Positions 21,520 to 31,659 are shown, numbered from the stretch's first letter. The stretch: 64,000 bases of DNA from Diplonema papillatum (GCA_030068145.1 JAPJBO010000876.1:31235-95234), one strand, 5' to 3'. Translations and numbers: made by a program. The notes: generated from the sequence alone by a model not told the origin.

Positions 21520-21551
21520 ATCGAATAATAACACAGGTGTTATTATTCGAT
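21520..21551. promoter_or_regulatory. Perfect 15-bp palindrome upstream of the channel
   Basis: ATCGAATAATAACAC and its exact reverse complement are separated by only AG, about 190 bp before the channel start. Further TATTCGA/TCGAATA words lie at 21413-21437. It could be a protein-binding site, a hairpin in RNA or an element end; function unknown. Confidence 0.5.
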
Positions 21552-21710
21552 CCCCTAGTAGTGTGCAGTTCGAACTTGATACGCAGCAACAATCTGTAGT
21601 AACGATGGACTGCACAAGCCGCTGCAGACTACCTCTTTGCACGCGTCGCTCAGTCGTCGTCCGGGAACACGTCAGGGAAAAGCGGGGCGAAAATTGTGCA
21701 AAACGGTGTG

Positions 21711-21945
21711 CCGCGGGCTGGGTGTCTCTTCCTCTCTCTCTTTTATGCCGCGGGCTGGGTGTCTCTCCCTCTCTCTCTTTTATGCCGCGGGCTGGGTGTC
21801 TCTTCCTCTCTCTCTTTTATGCCGCGGGCTGGGTGTCTCTCCCTCTCTCTCTCTTTTATGCCGCGTGCTGGGTGTCTCTCTCTCTCTCTCTCTTTTATGC
21901 CGCGGGCTGGGTGTCTCTCCCTCTCTCTCTTTTATGCCGCGGCCA
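21711..21945. repeat. Minisatellite, ~37-bp unit, 6 copies
   Basis: The unit GCCGCGGGCTGGGTGTCTCT + (CTCC/CTCT)n + TTTTAT is repeated about six times. Length varies by 2-4 bp in the CT part. Confidence 0.9.
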
Positions 21946-23060
21946 AGCTTTTTGATGTTCTCCCTCCGCCCGCCGGGCGGCGGTGAAGTGTTCAAAGCAG
22001 CCCAGGGGATGGCGTGTTTTTGTGTGTTGCCGACGATCACCCAAGGTTGAGTGTGCAGCCTGGTGGTGTCTGCCGACCTTTTTTTTCTTTTTCGGGGTTT
22101 AAAAAAAAGTTCTTGTCCCACGCCGATGCGAACGCTTTGCTCACGCGCACTGGCGGCAGAGCGGGTCTGCTCTCCCGCTCATCGTTTTGGGCCGGCTGAC
22201 GAAAGGCGATGCTTCTTTTCTTTTTGGTGCCGACGATCCTCCAGCGGTGGCAACTTGCTCTTTTTGGTGCGTGTCGATGGGCGGCCGGCCTTTGAGAGTT
22301 GGGTGTGTGTATGGGTGGGTTGGCCTCTATTCCTTTGGGGTGTGAGCCGAGGTCTCGTGGCTTTTTCTCACGGGGGTGTAACGTATCCTGCGCAAGCCAG
22401 TGAGTTTGGGTATGCAAGTAGTTGACCTGGATCTCATAAATTTCGCCGATGTCTGGCAGGGTCCACAACAAGCATACTCAAAGGGGCCACCCCTTTTTTC
22501 TTGCTACACGTTGCAGATAAGGAACGATCCTTTCGGCCCAGCGACACCTGGACCAGAACCCCCAACCGGGTTCGAGTAAGTACAAGCGTGCACATGGTTG
22601 CCCAGGCTTCTCGCAATGTTTCGGGACGGATGCCCAGTGTCGGACAACTAGACGCCGGCCGTTGTACGCAAGCTGGTCACCTGTGCGCATGCGTGTAACC
22701 GCCTGTCTGAAGCTGCCGCAGCCACTCATTACCTTTTCATAACGACATAGCGACGCTCGATGTATTCACGAAAACAAGAAGGGGTAGACGGAAGGTAGGA
22801 GTCTCTCACTTTACTTGTGCTTTCTTGTTGGGTTCTTTCTTCTTTTTTTCGGACTGACTCTCGGTTTGCTGTTCGTCGTTGCCTCTCGGCACGCATCCCC
22901 GAAGTCAAAACAGTAGGTTACCCTTGGGTGGGAATCGGTATCTTGATTTTTTGTGCTGCTCACGAAAGCGGCGGGAACCCTAAACGTGCCCTAATCTCCT
23001 TTCCTTTTGTATGCATTGACTTTTGGCGCATCGTCACCGGGCACAGCGTATGAACAACAG
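21946..23060. other. Intergenic; copies of a short 3'-tail repeat
   Basis: There is no gene. Two partial copies of the GATCGTCGGNAACAC motif, minus orientation, lie at about 22025-22045 and 22222-22245. T-rich runs are common. Confidence 0.4.
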
Positions 23061-23510
23061 CTGGCCTCGAGCCTACGATAGCCTGTGCTAGCCTGTGATA
23101 GACTGTGATAGTTTGATGTTAGAATGCAGAAAATCTGTAGTGATGGCCTGCATTAGCCACTGAATGACTACCTCTTCGATCGTACAGTGGCGTTTGCACT
23201 CACATCATCGCCCTCGCGCGGTCCTTTTGCGACTCTTCCCTTCCTTACCGGTTTGCATGCTTCTGCGGCCTTTGCCTTCGCTTATACGGGCGGCGCTGGG
23301 CACTTCTTCTTCCGTTGGGGTCGTCGTCTCTCGTCTTCGCTTTACCGGCGCTGACGCCTTCCTTGCTGGGTGACGGCGTAATTGGCGGGATCCGGGCCGG
23401 CCGCGTTGCGGGGTGAAGTTTGCTGCACTTTCGTGATATACAGCAGCAGGCCGTTCGATGCACTTCCAGGAAATAGGGGTGGACTGGCTCGCATCCCTCA
23501 AAATGTGTGA
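23060..23510 (+). repeat. Dispersed repeat L (copy 1)
   Basis: GATGGCCTGCATTAGCCACT and TTCGATGCACTTCCAGGAAA are shared with 26455-26690 in the same order; the spacing differs because of a large internal segment. A faint third copy lies near 51.24-51.41 kb (TCTATCACGGTCTATCA). Confidence 0.65.
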
Positions 23511-23837
23511 TCCCTGAGAGATGCACGCCCTGTTCCTGTATGGGCACGTGCCAAGCTTTCCTCCCTCTTTTCCCTCAGCTCTGAAATTGGTCTTCTGCGC
23601 ATCCACACCAGGGAGGCCCCGGGCCTTGCAAGGTAATTTTGGGAGGCATCTGGGCCCCGAAATACCCGTGTTCGGTCCCAGAGGAGGTCCGCGAGTGTAG
23701 GAGATGCGGCGGAGGGGAGATTTGGGACGTATAAAGGATACCCGTTCGTGACGGTCTTGCATGCAGGATTGCTAGGATAAAAAGTCTGGGGGTCAAGCGA
23801 CGGCACTGAAGAGCATGCAGCCCGGAGGAAACAGAAA

Positions 23838-23880
23838 GGCAACTGGCAGTCTCCTCAAGTATTTCCTAGAAGCAGGTGAG
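23838..23880 (+). repeat. Right end of repeat A (fragment)
   Basis: ACTGGCAGTCTCCTCAAGTA followed by TTTCCTAGAAGCAGGTG matches the right end of the MITE-like family A only. Confidence 0.6.
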
Positions 23881-24344
23881 GAAATTTGTGTGTGCGCACT
23901 AGCGGCTTTTCACCTGCTTTCGTGAGTTGCTTTTAGTACGCTGCCAACTACTAATCTTTAGTACCAACAATGCATTGTTAACACAAAAACGGATCTGGTG
24001 CTTCCTTTGTTTGTGCGCACTTCCTTCAAACCTGTTTTGTTCATCTAACGGGAGTGAGGATAGTACGCTGCCATCGATCTGTTTTTGTTCTTGACAAATT
24101 GCATTTGTTAGACACAAAAAAATGGGGTTTCGCGCGTATCTTTTTTCACAGCGAGAACGTTGCTGCGGGCGTGGCGCGTTCTCGAGTTGAAAAAGGGGTT
24201 GCTGACCGATTATGGTCCGTGTTCTATTGCAAACCGCTGCTGCAGGGATGCCTCGAGGATTTCGCAGGCCCGGGATCCACGGGGAGCATGATTTATTTAG
24301 CGTTATTTGTTAGTTTTTTTTTTTTTTCCGAGTCGCTTCTCTAT

Positions 24345-24485
24345 TAGGCTGGTTATCAGTAGAGCATCACGGGTGGGTGATGGGTCGGGATGCAAGAACG
24401 CGCTGCTCCTAAGCCCGGTGGCTGAGCACAATAGACGGACCATCAGCAGCGTGAACTTTGAGTGTCTGCAGGCAAGACAGCGATT
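24345..24485 (+). repeat. Diverged partial copy of dispersed repeat B
   Basis: GCAAGAACGCGCTGCTCCTA..., GACGGACCATCAGCAGCGTG and GAGTGTCTGCAGGCAAGACA align in order with 43.8-44.0 kb. Similarity is lower than in other copies. Confidence 0.55.
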
Positions 24486-24766
24486 AGAGTTAGGGCTGTC
24501 GGGTGCCAAGGAGAGCTCGGGAAAATCCGTCTCCCGAGAGGAGAAGAGGGAACACATGAAAGGTGTGGTTTGTCGCGCCTTAGCAGTCCCAGGGCCTCTC
24601 CCCACCCACCTATATGTGCTCTCGTCGTCATCGCTACCGCGCTGGCCATACGAGAGAGAGCAGTTGAATGAAACACGAAGCGCCAATATTTCTCTGCGCA
24701 CGTTGCGGAACGCTCTTCGGTTCGGGGTTCTTTCTACTTTTAAGACATTGAAGGCTAGTTTTTTTT

Positions 24767-24962
24767 TTGGGTTTATTCCCTTATAGCCACCACGATTTTT
24801 TTTTATTCCCTTATAGCCACGAAAAAAGAATTTTATTCCCTTATAGCCACGAAAAAAGAATTTTATTCCCTTATAGCCACGAAAAAAGAATTTTATTCCC
24901 TTACAGCCACGAAAAAAGAATTTTATTCCCTTATAGCCACGGGAAAAGAATTTTATTCCCTG
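24767..24962. repeat. Minisatellite, 30-bp unit, ~6 copies
   Basis: The unit is TTTTATTCCCTTATAGCCAC plus GAAAAAAGAA. The first copies are slightly different and the last ends at CCTGACCAG. Confidence 0.95.
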
Positions 24963-25284
24963 ACCAGCCTGGACAGCCTGTACCACCCAACCAGACAAGT
25001 CAACCAGTCCTGGTTGCACCAGACACTAAGTCCTGGCTTTAAGGTATCAACGGCAAGGGTCCTCTGAGTCGTGGTTTCAAGGGGAGTTTTCCCCTGTGAA
25101 GGGGCCCCTCAACAGTTTTCATAACACGGCATCGTAGGTCAAGAAACGGATAAGTGTGTGTTCCTTCTATTTCAGTCTGAACTGCATTTTGCATCCCCTC
25201 CCTCTCCCTCGGATAGAATGCAAAGGACCAACCTGCGGCTCGGCGATCCCTTCGCGGATGAGGTAGGGTGCGCAGAGAGCCCCC

Positions 25285-25735
25285 AAGCGAGCGCAAGCAG
25301 TGCGCCGAGCACAAAAGGTGCCAGAGCGCCGAGTGCACGAGTGCCGAGCAGAGCAGAGTGCCATAGAGTAAAATGAATAAATGAACAGAATGCCAAGCGC
25401 ACGAATAAAGTGCAGCCCAAGAAGAGCCTCAAGCGCACGAGAAGAGTGGGCAAGCGCATAAGTCGAGTGCCAAGTGCCAAGCGTAAGATAGAGAGTCAAG
25501 CGCAAGAGCAGGTGCCAAGCGCAAGAGCAGACTGCCAAGCGGAAGAGAAGCGTACTAAGTATGCATGACAATCGAGTGCTAAGTACAAGAGCAACGTGCC
25601 ACGCGCAAGAACAGAGAGCCAAGCGCATGAATAGAGGAAAATGAATAGAGTGCTAAAGCGCATGAATAAAGTGCCCAGCTCAAGAAGAGCATCAAGCGCA
25701 TGAGCAGAGTGCCAAGCGCAAGAATAAACACGTAT
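25285..25735. repeat. Degenerate minisatellite, AGTGCCAAGCGCAAGAA type
   Basis: Some 15-18 imperfect units of about 20-30 bp built on GAGTGCCAAGCGCANGAA, with GAATAAAGTGCC variants. Old and diverged compared with the other arrays. Confidence 0.8.
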
Positions 25736-26049
25736 TCTCTACTCGCGCTGATACCCCCACCCCCGTGGAAGGGAACACTGCTGCTGCACAGGCACTACAG
25801 AGGAGGCAGGGGGTACTACTTTTTGCCACAGCTCGAGAACTCGAATAGCGAAGAATACAAAAAGAAAGAAGAAAATGACACGAAAGACATTTACGGAGCT
25901 AGCGAGTGAGGGTCAAAATGGTGTCCCTAGCCCTGTGGCGGGTGCATGCGTAATTGACCGGTAAACTGTAAAACAAAAGAGGTGCCCAAGTTGCTAGGGT
26001 TGCCCACCAAGCATCCACACACACCTCTGCGGGGGTGCGGAAGCCTAGA

Positions 26050-26272
26050 AAATACTCGAGGGACTGCCTTGTGCTCATTTCGAAGGAGGCTAGAGGGGGA
26101 GAAAACAATACAACTGCAAGAAAAGAGGGGATTTCTTTGGTTGAACGCCCCCGGCGCTGAACCCGGGGTGCTACCTGGATTTCGTGCGGGATACACGCAC
26201 CTCCTCCTTTGAGATTTTGCAACTGGCGACTTCGAGGATTTTCCACAAAGCGGGTGCGCATACAAAAACGGG
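26050..26272 (+). mobile_element. MITE-like repeat A
   Basis: Starts AAATACTCGAGGGACTGCCT, includes TTCGAAGGAGGCTAGAGGGG, and ends AAAGCGGGTGCGCATACAAA. The TIR at the right end is partly lost. Confidence 0.8.
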
Positions 26273-26454
26273 AGGTGGTGGCACTCGCTCGTGCCTTCCT
26301 CGTGAACACGCTGCCCCTGATGATGCGCCAGTGAAGCCGTCGGTTCTCGGTGATGTGTTCAACACCCAGACACATAGCTTCAACACTGGGCGTCTTCAGG
26401 GCAAGAGATTCCCTGTACTGATCCGGTCCACCCCCGGCTGATAGACTGCTGTGT

Positions 26455-26690
26455 GACAGGACTCTGATCGCCTGTGATAACCTACGACAGTCGAGGCTAG
26501 CATGCAGAATATCTGTAGCGATGGCCTGCATTAGCCACTGGATGACTGCCTCTTCGATCGTACTGTGTCGTGCTTCTGGCGTTTGCACTCATTCGAATCA
26601 TCGTCTTCGGCTACGACAGCATACTAGTCTGTGATAGCTGGCAGTTCGATGCACTTCCAGGAAATGTGGACTGGCTCACTGTCCCAACTG
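26455..26690 (+). repeat. Dispersed repeat L (copy 2)
   Basis: Matches 23.06-23.51 kb: GATGGCCTGCATTAGCCACT, CTCTTCGATCGTACTG and TTCGATGCACTTCCAGGAAA. Confidence 0.65.
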
Positions 26691-26699
26691 TACGATTGT

Positions 26700-27480
26700 C
26701 CCTGAGCACCTGAAAAATGGGCTTTCGGGACCACCGTACTGTGCTCTTTCGGTAGTGATCGATCTGCACGCGCCCGGTCACAACTATCCTTCTTAGTAGG
26801 GACGTCTACGAACCAGACCGTCACCCCGAGAGATTGCATCGTGCCGGGCCTACGAGGATGCATTGCGTGTTTCATTCAGTCTTCAGCTGTCAAGGAGGGG
26901 TCTGCCCTCGATCGTATCTCTACGAACGATCGGCTTTCCGCAGTCAAGTGCGTAGGTACTTAAGTTGCTTCTTCTACTCCCAGCAAACAGCATATATTCG
27001 CAGCGGGGTGTTCTTGCTGCTCGACGGTGCCGTGGAGCCGCGCAGGCGTTCGATTGTCAAACGTCGGCGGTACTTTGCCATCTACTTCAGCTCATAAAAC
27101 GCGACGTAGGTGGCGGGCGAAGGTTTGAGGTGAGGCGGCTGCAAAGTTCATTGTGAAGGTTGTTAGTGACAGACAAGGAGTTACAGAGAGGACACACATC
27201 AATACACAAGTCAAAGGGGGTGGACGTCCACGGTGCTCTATGAACAGGGGCGATGGTAGTCCCGCTTCAGCAGTCCTAAGCTTGTCCTTTCAAAGATTGA
27301 GGGTGGCGTCCTTTGGTATGTTCTTTGAAGACGCTTTCATGGCTCCTGTGCTGCGAGCAAATGGTCCCTTGCTTGTTCGGCACCGGCCACTAACACTTGC
27401 AGGGCGGGGGAGAGAGACAGCGTAGAGCGGGAAAGGGCACTGGTGAACCACCTGATCTTCGTATTGTCGTGACGAGAACT
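26700..27480. other. Intergenic / intron of the ubiquitin protease; nothing recognised
   Basis: No domain, repeat or RNA gene is visible. Part is likely intron, because the protease's exon 2 ends in a donor at 27666 and needs another exon to the left. I could not place that exon. Confidence 0.35.
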
Positions 27481-27487
27481 GCCACGC

Positions 27488-27655
27488 AAGGGTGAAAAAA
27501 GACAGGCGCTTCGTTTTGTTTGTGCGTGTCGTGTCGGTTGATCGTTTTCCCACTTGTATTTACCCTGGGTATGGAATTCTGATCAACCACCACACGCTGC
27601 CTACGTCTTTTTAGCCTGCACAATACATTGAAGGGCAACCCACAAGATTGTTGGT
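27488..27655. repeat. Dispersed repeat D (copy 1)
   Basis: Matches 61.13-61.30 kb in the same orientation: CGCTTCGTTTTGTTTGTGCG, CACGCTGCCTACGTCTTT and AATACATTGAAGGGCAACCC. It lies in the intron after exon 2 of the protease. Confidence 0.75.
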
Positions 27656-27666
27656 ACTAAAAATAC

Positions 27667-27815
27667 CTGACGGAGCAGCGTAACGATACTGTCGTCGAAG
27701 CTGTGCCAGTCGGAGCCGATTTTGGCTGTCGAGGTGTAGTGCCCGCTGCGAGAAGTCCCGAAGTGATTTATTTTGGCGAACAAGTGGTACCGGCCTTCGG
27801 GCAAAAGATCGTCGA
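27667..27815 (-). CDS. Ubiquitin-specific protease exon 2: catalytic His/Asp box
   Basis: This exon encodes YHLFAKINHFGTSRSGHYTS and W-x2-FDDS, the C-terminal catalytic signature of USP-type deubiquitinases. The likely active His is residue ~577 and the acid D592. The acceptor (TCAATCCACACAG, AG at 27817-27816) and the donor of exon 1 (28940) both split a codon after its first base, so joining gives an in-frame Val. A second donor (CAG|GTATTT, 27666) follows after LLRQ, phase 0. USPs normally have 15-25 more residues, so a short last exon is expected to the left. Confidence 0.85.
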
Positions 27816-27904
27816 CTGTGTGGATTGACGCGTGTGGGCATGGTGTGCATATATAAGCTTATGACCGAAAATGGGAGCGAAGACAACAGACGCAAAGAAA
27901 GAAG

Positions 27905-28148
27905 AAGAGAAAAAGGCCGCTCCGGGTCCCGGTCAACCACAGCTTGCAAGGCTTGAGTCGGAGGCAGCACAGTGCCACAACCCCGTCCTGTGGCTGACCG
28001 TCTCGACGAGCTTGTGTTCAGCGCAAGCGCCAAGCCCCAAGGTGCGCCACGCCTTGATGCTTTAGTTTGGGAAATCGGTAGCCACCTGACCCGTGGGCCC
28101 GTGGTACCGCCGAACACGTGAAGCTTGGCTCCCGTGTAGCAGGCTTTC
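27905..28148 (-). repeat. Dispersed repeat C in the protease intron
   Basis: Matches 49067-49330 (opposite orientation): GCCTGCTACACGGNAGCCAAGCTT-like end, GGGAAATCGGTAGCCAC and AGCTTGTGTTCAGCGC. Both copies keep a short open stretch in one frame (DRLDELVFSA, then DALLWEIGSHL), so it may carry a gene fragment. It sits between the two 155-bp copies of the exon 2/intron segment. Confidence 0.65.
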
Positions 28149-28305
28149 CGAAGTCCCAAAGTGATTTATTTTGGCGAACAAGTGGTACCGGCCTTCGGGC
28201 AGAAGGTCGTCGACTGTGTGGATTGACGCGTGTGGGCATTGTGTGCATATATAAGCTCATGACCGAAAATGGGCTGAAGCGAAGACAACAGACGCAAAAG
28301 AAATG
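28149..28305 (-). pseudogene. Decoy copy of protease exon 2 (5' half) plus intron
   Basis: About 155 bp identical in layout to 27752-27905: the intron before exon 2, the same CACACAG acceptor, then the first 64 bases of exon 2 (through AATCACTTTGGGACTTC), where it stops at repeat C. It lies inside the intron between exons 1 and 2. A transcript spliced to this acceptor would lack the catalytic His. Confidence 0.75.
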
Positions 28306-28306
28306 T

Positions 28307-28466
28307 GAAAACGGGGTTTTGCCTAGAGGGTCTTCGTGTTATTTTTGCAAAATGCTTTGAGCTATCTTTGTGTCTGTGCTTTCAGGCGTCTTCTTAACCA
28401 TGGTTAAGTGCGCAAATGGTGTCAGCCGAAGCTGGTAAAGCTTCGGCGCCGCCCACGTTATGTTTG
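28307..28466 (+). repeat. Dispersed repeat K (copy 1)
   Basis: Matches 43612-43771 at about 90% by eye (GCTTTGAGCTATCTTTGTGT; TCTTCTTAACCATGGTTAAG; GGCGCCGCCCACGTTATGTT). Part of the B repeat follows at 28790-28910, as K is followed by B at 43.8 kb. Confidence 0.8.
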
Positions 28467-28789
28467 TTAGCATGCACTGTTTAGCATTGAAAAGCCTAAT
28501 TGCCGGACTCTAGCATCCCGGAGTCGGGTACTCCGGGTGAATTCTTGAAAAATACTTGACGTGAGCAGTTTTAGATCTGCATCCAAATGACACCTCAAGT
28601 ACAACCTGTTGTCGACGAAGAACAAGTACAGTCATAGAGCAAAACTACGCATTTATTTGACTTCAAAACGCGGGCTTTCTGTTAACTAGAAACGGGTGTT
28701 CGTTTCATGGTTTCAGACACTAGTCTAAGAAGGTTAGCATCAACTAATAATCGCTATTAAAGTACTGTGGTACAGGACTTTTCGTTGGT

Positions 28790-28910
28790 GTCTGGTTTAC
28801 CAGGCGGCTGTTTGTAGCTCGTCGCAGCCAGGACCTCCCATGTTACTAGAGAGGAAAAAAATATCACTAAGAGACACGAGTCACAACCGTGTCGCTGAGC
28901 AATCAGTAAC
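28790..28910 (+). repeat. 3' part of dispersed repeat B
   Basis: Contains CAGGCGGCTGTTTGTAGCTC, CAGCCAGGACCTCCCATG and CACAACCGTGTCGCTGAGCA, as in the 43.95-44.06 kb copy. Confidence 0.75.
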
Positions 28911-28940
28911 TCAGGGCCGAAAAGAAGGGGGAGGGCAGAC

Positions 28941-30594
28941 CTGAACTGGCGATGCTCGTCAGACTACTCATGCGCGTGTGGCCGGCAGTAGCAGCGCCGT
29001 TGGGAGACGTGGGTGAGGGGAGGAGCGTGTCATATACAGCTTCCATAGCTGGGCGGGCGCACCAGGGGGCTGGGTCGAAAACAGCGGGAACGTTGATCGG
29101 AGTGTTGATTTTCGACCCACCCTGCGAAAAGCGCTTTACGTGCAGCACAAGGTACCTCGGCAGGCGCCAGAACAGAATCTTCTTGAACGACTTGGTGGAA
29201 GGGCATTTTTCGCACTGCCGGACGAGGTCCTCCTGCTCGCAGTATAGGTCGAGGCAGGCTTCGAGCGTCACCGCCTTCGTAGAGTTCTGGATGGGGATGC
29301 TGGCTATGCTGAAGGGGTCGAAGGCGATGGAACGGTGGCCGCAGGTGGTGCACTGCAGCAGCGATTTGTGCTGGCCGTGGTACAAGCGGACGATGACGCT
29401 TTTGTTCCTCCGGACGTGGTTCTCCCACCACAGCTTCGCCACTTGGTTGTCTGGTCGGTCAGGCTCGTCGGGTAGCTCGTTGTAATCTCGCGACACCGCT
29501 TCGTTGAGGTCTTCGTGCAGGCCGTCCAAAAGGTACGAAATGAACTCTTGCGAATCGTGCTGGTTCCAGCCTTGGAACATCGAGTTCGACGCCGCGACCA
29601 CCGATCGGAAGTCCTTCGGAGAAAACGCGCTGTTTCCGCACCACATCTGCTTGAGCAAGCGGGAAAACGCCTTCGCCAGCTTCCCTTTGCAGCCAAGGGG
29701 GTTCGCGGTGTTCATGTTCTCCATGAACCGGTCCGAGAGGAAGTGCTGCCGCAGGCGCGTGGTCGCCGAGAGGCACTGGACGGCCGCGTTCATGTAGCAC
29801 GTGTTGCCCAGGTTCACCAGCCCACACCGCCCGGGCGGCTTTTTCAGGTGCAGGGACAGCTTCTTCGCGACCACGGCCGCGACGTCGTCCGCGGTCGCGC
29901 TGTGCACGGCGTCGCCCATGTCGACGAGCACAGTCGAGTTCAGGAACTGACGCTCGAACTCCTTTCGATCGACCTTCCCGTCTTCGTTCTCGTCGAGGGC
30001 GGTCCAAAGCGTGTCGGTCAACTCGCTGAGGTGGTCTCGGCGGGTGTCGAAGAATTCTTTCACCGCGGCGCTGGTGCCGCCTTGCAGCGCGTGGTACACG
30101 TCGGCTTCGAGCTTTTTCGACTCGCCCGGGACGAAGAGGGACACGATCCGCCGGATGAGCGTGATTTGCAGCGTCGGGAGGAACTCCTCGAGGCTGCAGA
30201 GGTAGGCTTCGAGGAGCGCTTTGAGCGACTCCTTGGTGAGGAACTTTTCCTCGTGCCCGGCGAACTTGGACCAGATGGGGGAGAGCAGCTTTTGGTGGTC
30301 GTCGAAGGACCGCAGCTTCGCGAGGGCGAGCTGCCGGGGGTCGACCATTGTCACGACGCTCTTCGCGACGCCGGGCACGTCGGCGGCGTCGACGTTGTCG
30401 ACAAGGGTGTTCTCAATTGCGATGGTGTACTGGTCGAAGAGCGTGTCAAACGGGGTCGACTGCCTGCAGGCCGCCTTCTGCTTCGGACCCGCGCCTCGCG
30501 GCGGCGGCGGCGGCTTGATCGGCCGCCGCACGGCGCTCCGCGCCCCTGCGGGGCCGCCGGGAGGGTCCTGGTGCGAGCAGCATGTGTTTCCCAT
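28941..30594 (-). CDS. EF-hand ubiquitin-specific protease, exon 1 (myristoylation signal)
   Basis: Encodes residues 1-551 of a USP-family cysteine deubiquitinase, which removes ubiquitin from proteins. The ATG at 30594 starts MGNTCCSHQD: Gly2 with Cys5/6 is a classic N-myristoyl plus palmitoyl membrane anchor. An EF-hand loop, DENEDGKVDRKE, lies at 201-212. The Cys box NLGNTCYMNA has its nucleophile at about C266; QHDSQEF is near 345; zinc-finger-like CTTC and CEKC pairs are near 415-418 and 461-464; LPRYLVLHVKRF is near 480. The His/Asp box is on exon 2. The exon ends TCAG|GTCTGC after the first base of a codon. A GTG lies nine codons upstream, but ATG gives the lipidation signal. EF-hand plus USP recalls animal USP32, which differs in its anchor. 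A diverged copy of the gene's 5' end lies at 31130-31290. Confidence 0.92.
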
Positions 30595-30663
30595 GCACCC
30601 CCCAGCCCCGCGCCCTCGCACCCTTGCCCGATTGGGGTCGGGGTCCTGGAACTCGAAGATTCG

Positions 30664-30722
30664 GGTTGCGTGTCCAACGATCCAGTATGGGCGTACAGAT
30701 TGGTGTCTTTCGACGTTTTGTG
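30664..30722 (-). repeat. Dispersed 3'-tail repeat T upstream of the protease
   Basis: On the minus strand: AACGTCGAAAGACACCAATC, then TGTACGCCCATACTGGATCG, the same block as at 49870-49930, where it ends in a poly-A run. Only 70-130 bp upstream of the protease ATG. Confidence 0.6.
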
Positions 30723-30867
30723 CTTGTGGGGTTCAGCTTTGCGTGCGGTGTGAAAGTGGGAGGGGATTGGGGGGAAAAGCTTTTCCTGTATCGGGCTAGA
30801 CGTTTAACTCATGCTTCAGCCAGGTTGCCCACTCTGCTGCGGCTTTTTTCTCTCCGTGTGGGGAATT

Positions 30868-31128
30868 TCAAAAAGAAATTCGTCGGGAAATTGTATGGCC
30901 CCTTTTTTCCGACGAAGTGGCTATTATTCGCCGAGAGAATGAGTTGTTTTCTGCCACGAGCAGTTTTCCGCAGTGGTCGTAGAAATGGTAGCTATGCATG
31001 GCCTCCTTCTCACAATTAGATGCACATCCGTGTGACTTCAAAATTAGCTTAAACCGACACCAAGCGCACTTTCGCAGTTGCTGCTTTGCTTGTTCGTTGC
31101 CGACAACATATTGTGTTGTGTTTCGCCG
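30868..31128 (-). other. Open frame with Cys/His cluster, uncertain
   Basis: The minus strand reads KCAWCRFKLILKSHGCASNC followed by a His-rich part and DHCGKLLVAEN, spacing that could bind zinc. No start, splice pattern or family could be settled, and codon use is not clearly that of a gene. It may be an exon fragment. Confidence 0.25.
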
Positions 31129-31129
31129 G

Positions 31130-31290
31130 CCGGCCGCGCCCCTGCGGGGGCGCCGGGAGGCTCCTGGTGCGAGTAGCATGTGCTTCCCGTGCACACTGGT
31201 CACCGTGGGGGGATGCCACTCCCTACTAGCCCCGCTCGCACCCTCGTCCGATGGGTTGGGGTCCTGGAATTCGATGATATTTTTCCCTTC
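31130..31290 (-). pseudogene. Diverged duplicate of the protease 5' end
   Basis: In the frame matching the protease start it reads TGSTCYSHQEPPGAPAGARP, against MGNTCCSHQDPPGGPAGARS: the start ATG is ACG here. The surrounding leader (GGGGTCCTGGAATTCGA) is also copied. It lies upstream of the protease and has no catalytic part. Confidence 0.65.
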
Positions 31291-31659
31291 CATTTCATTT
31301 CCTTCTGGGCCCGTCACGACGCCGGACCTCGCTTCGTGGTGCCACAAGAAGGGAGCATGGAGACCGAAAGAGGAGCAACAGAGGGTCGGATGGAAGGACG
31401 CAGGCGTGCGTCGGGGCCTTATAGGAGAAGACCGCGGGAGAGGAGGGACGACCAAGGGTGCGAGGGGTCGGCCAACGATGGCCACAGCCATCGCACACAC
31501 ACACAGCAATCTCGGCTTCTTGCGGTAACAACATGCACGGACACTGCTGCGAGCAGCAGTAGTTGTGTGATCACGAGTAGGGAAATCTCAGTTTAATGTT
31601 TAGCGGGACGGGCGGGGTATCTCTTCTTCTACGCTTCTGAGGCGAGGGTGAATAGACGG

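Noticed and set aside
21563-22050. Leu/Ser-rich plus-strand frames
   Set aside because: Translations of the 37-bp CT-rich minisatellite.
24303-25019. 238-codon minus-strand frame with GYKGIKFFFRG repeats
   Set aside because: It reads the 30-bp minisatellite followed by unrelated dispersed repeat B.
29515-30753. 412-codon plus-strand frame antisense to the ubiquitin protease
   Set aside because: Shadow frame; no motif, and the protease is clear on the other strand.
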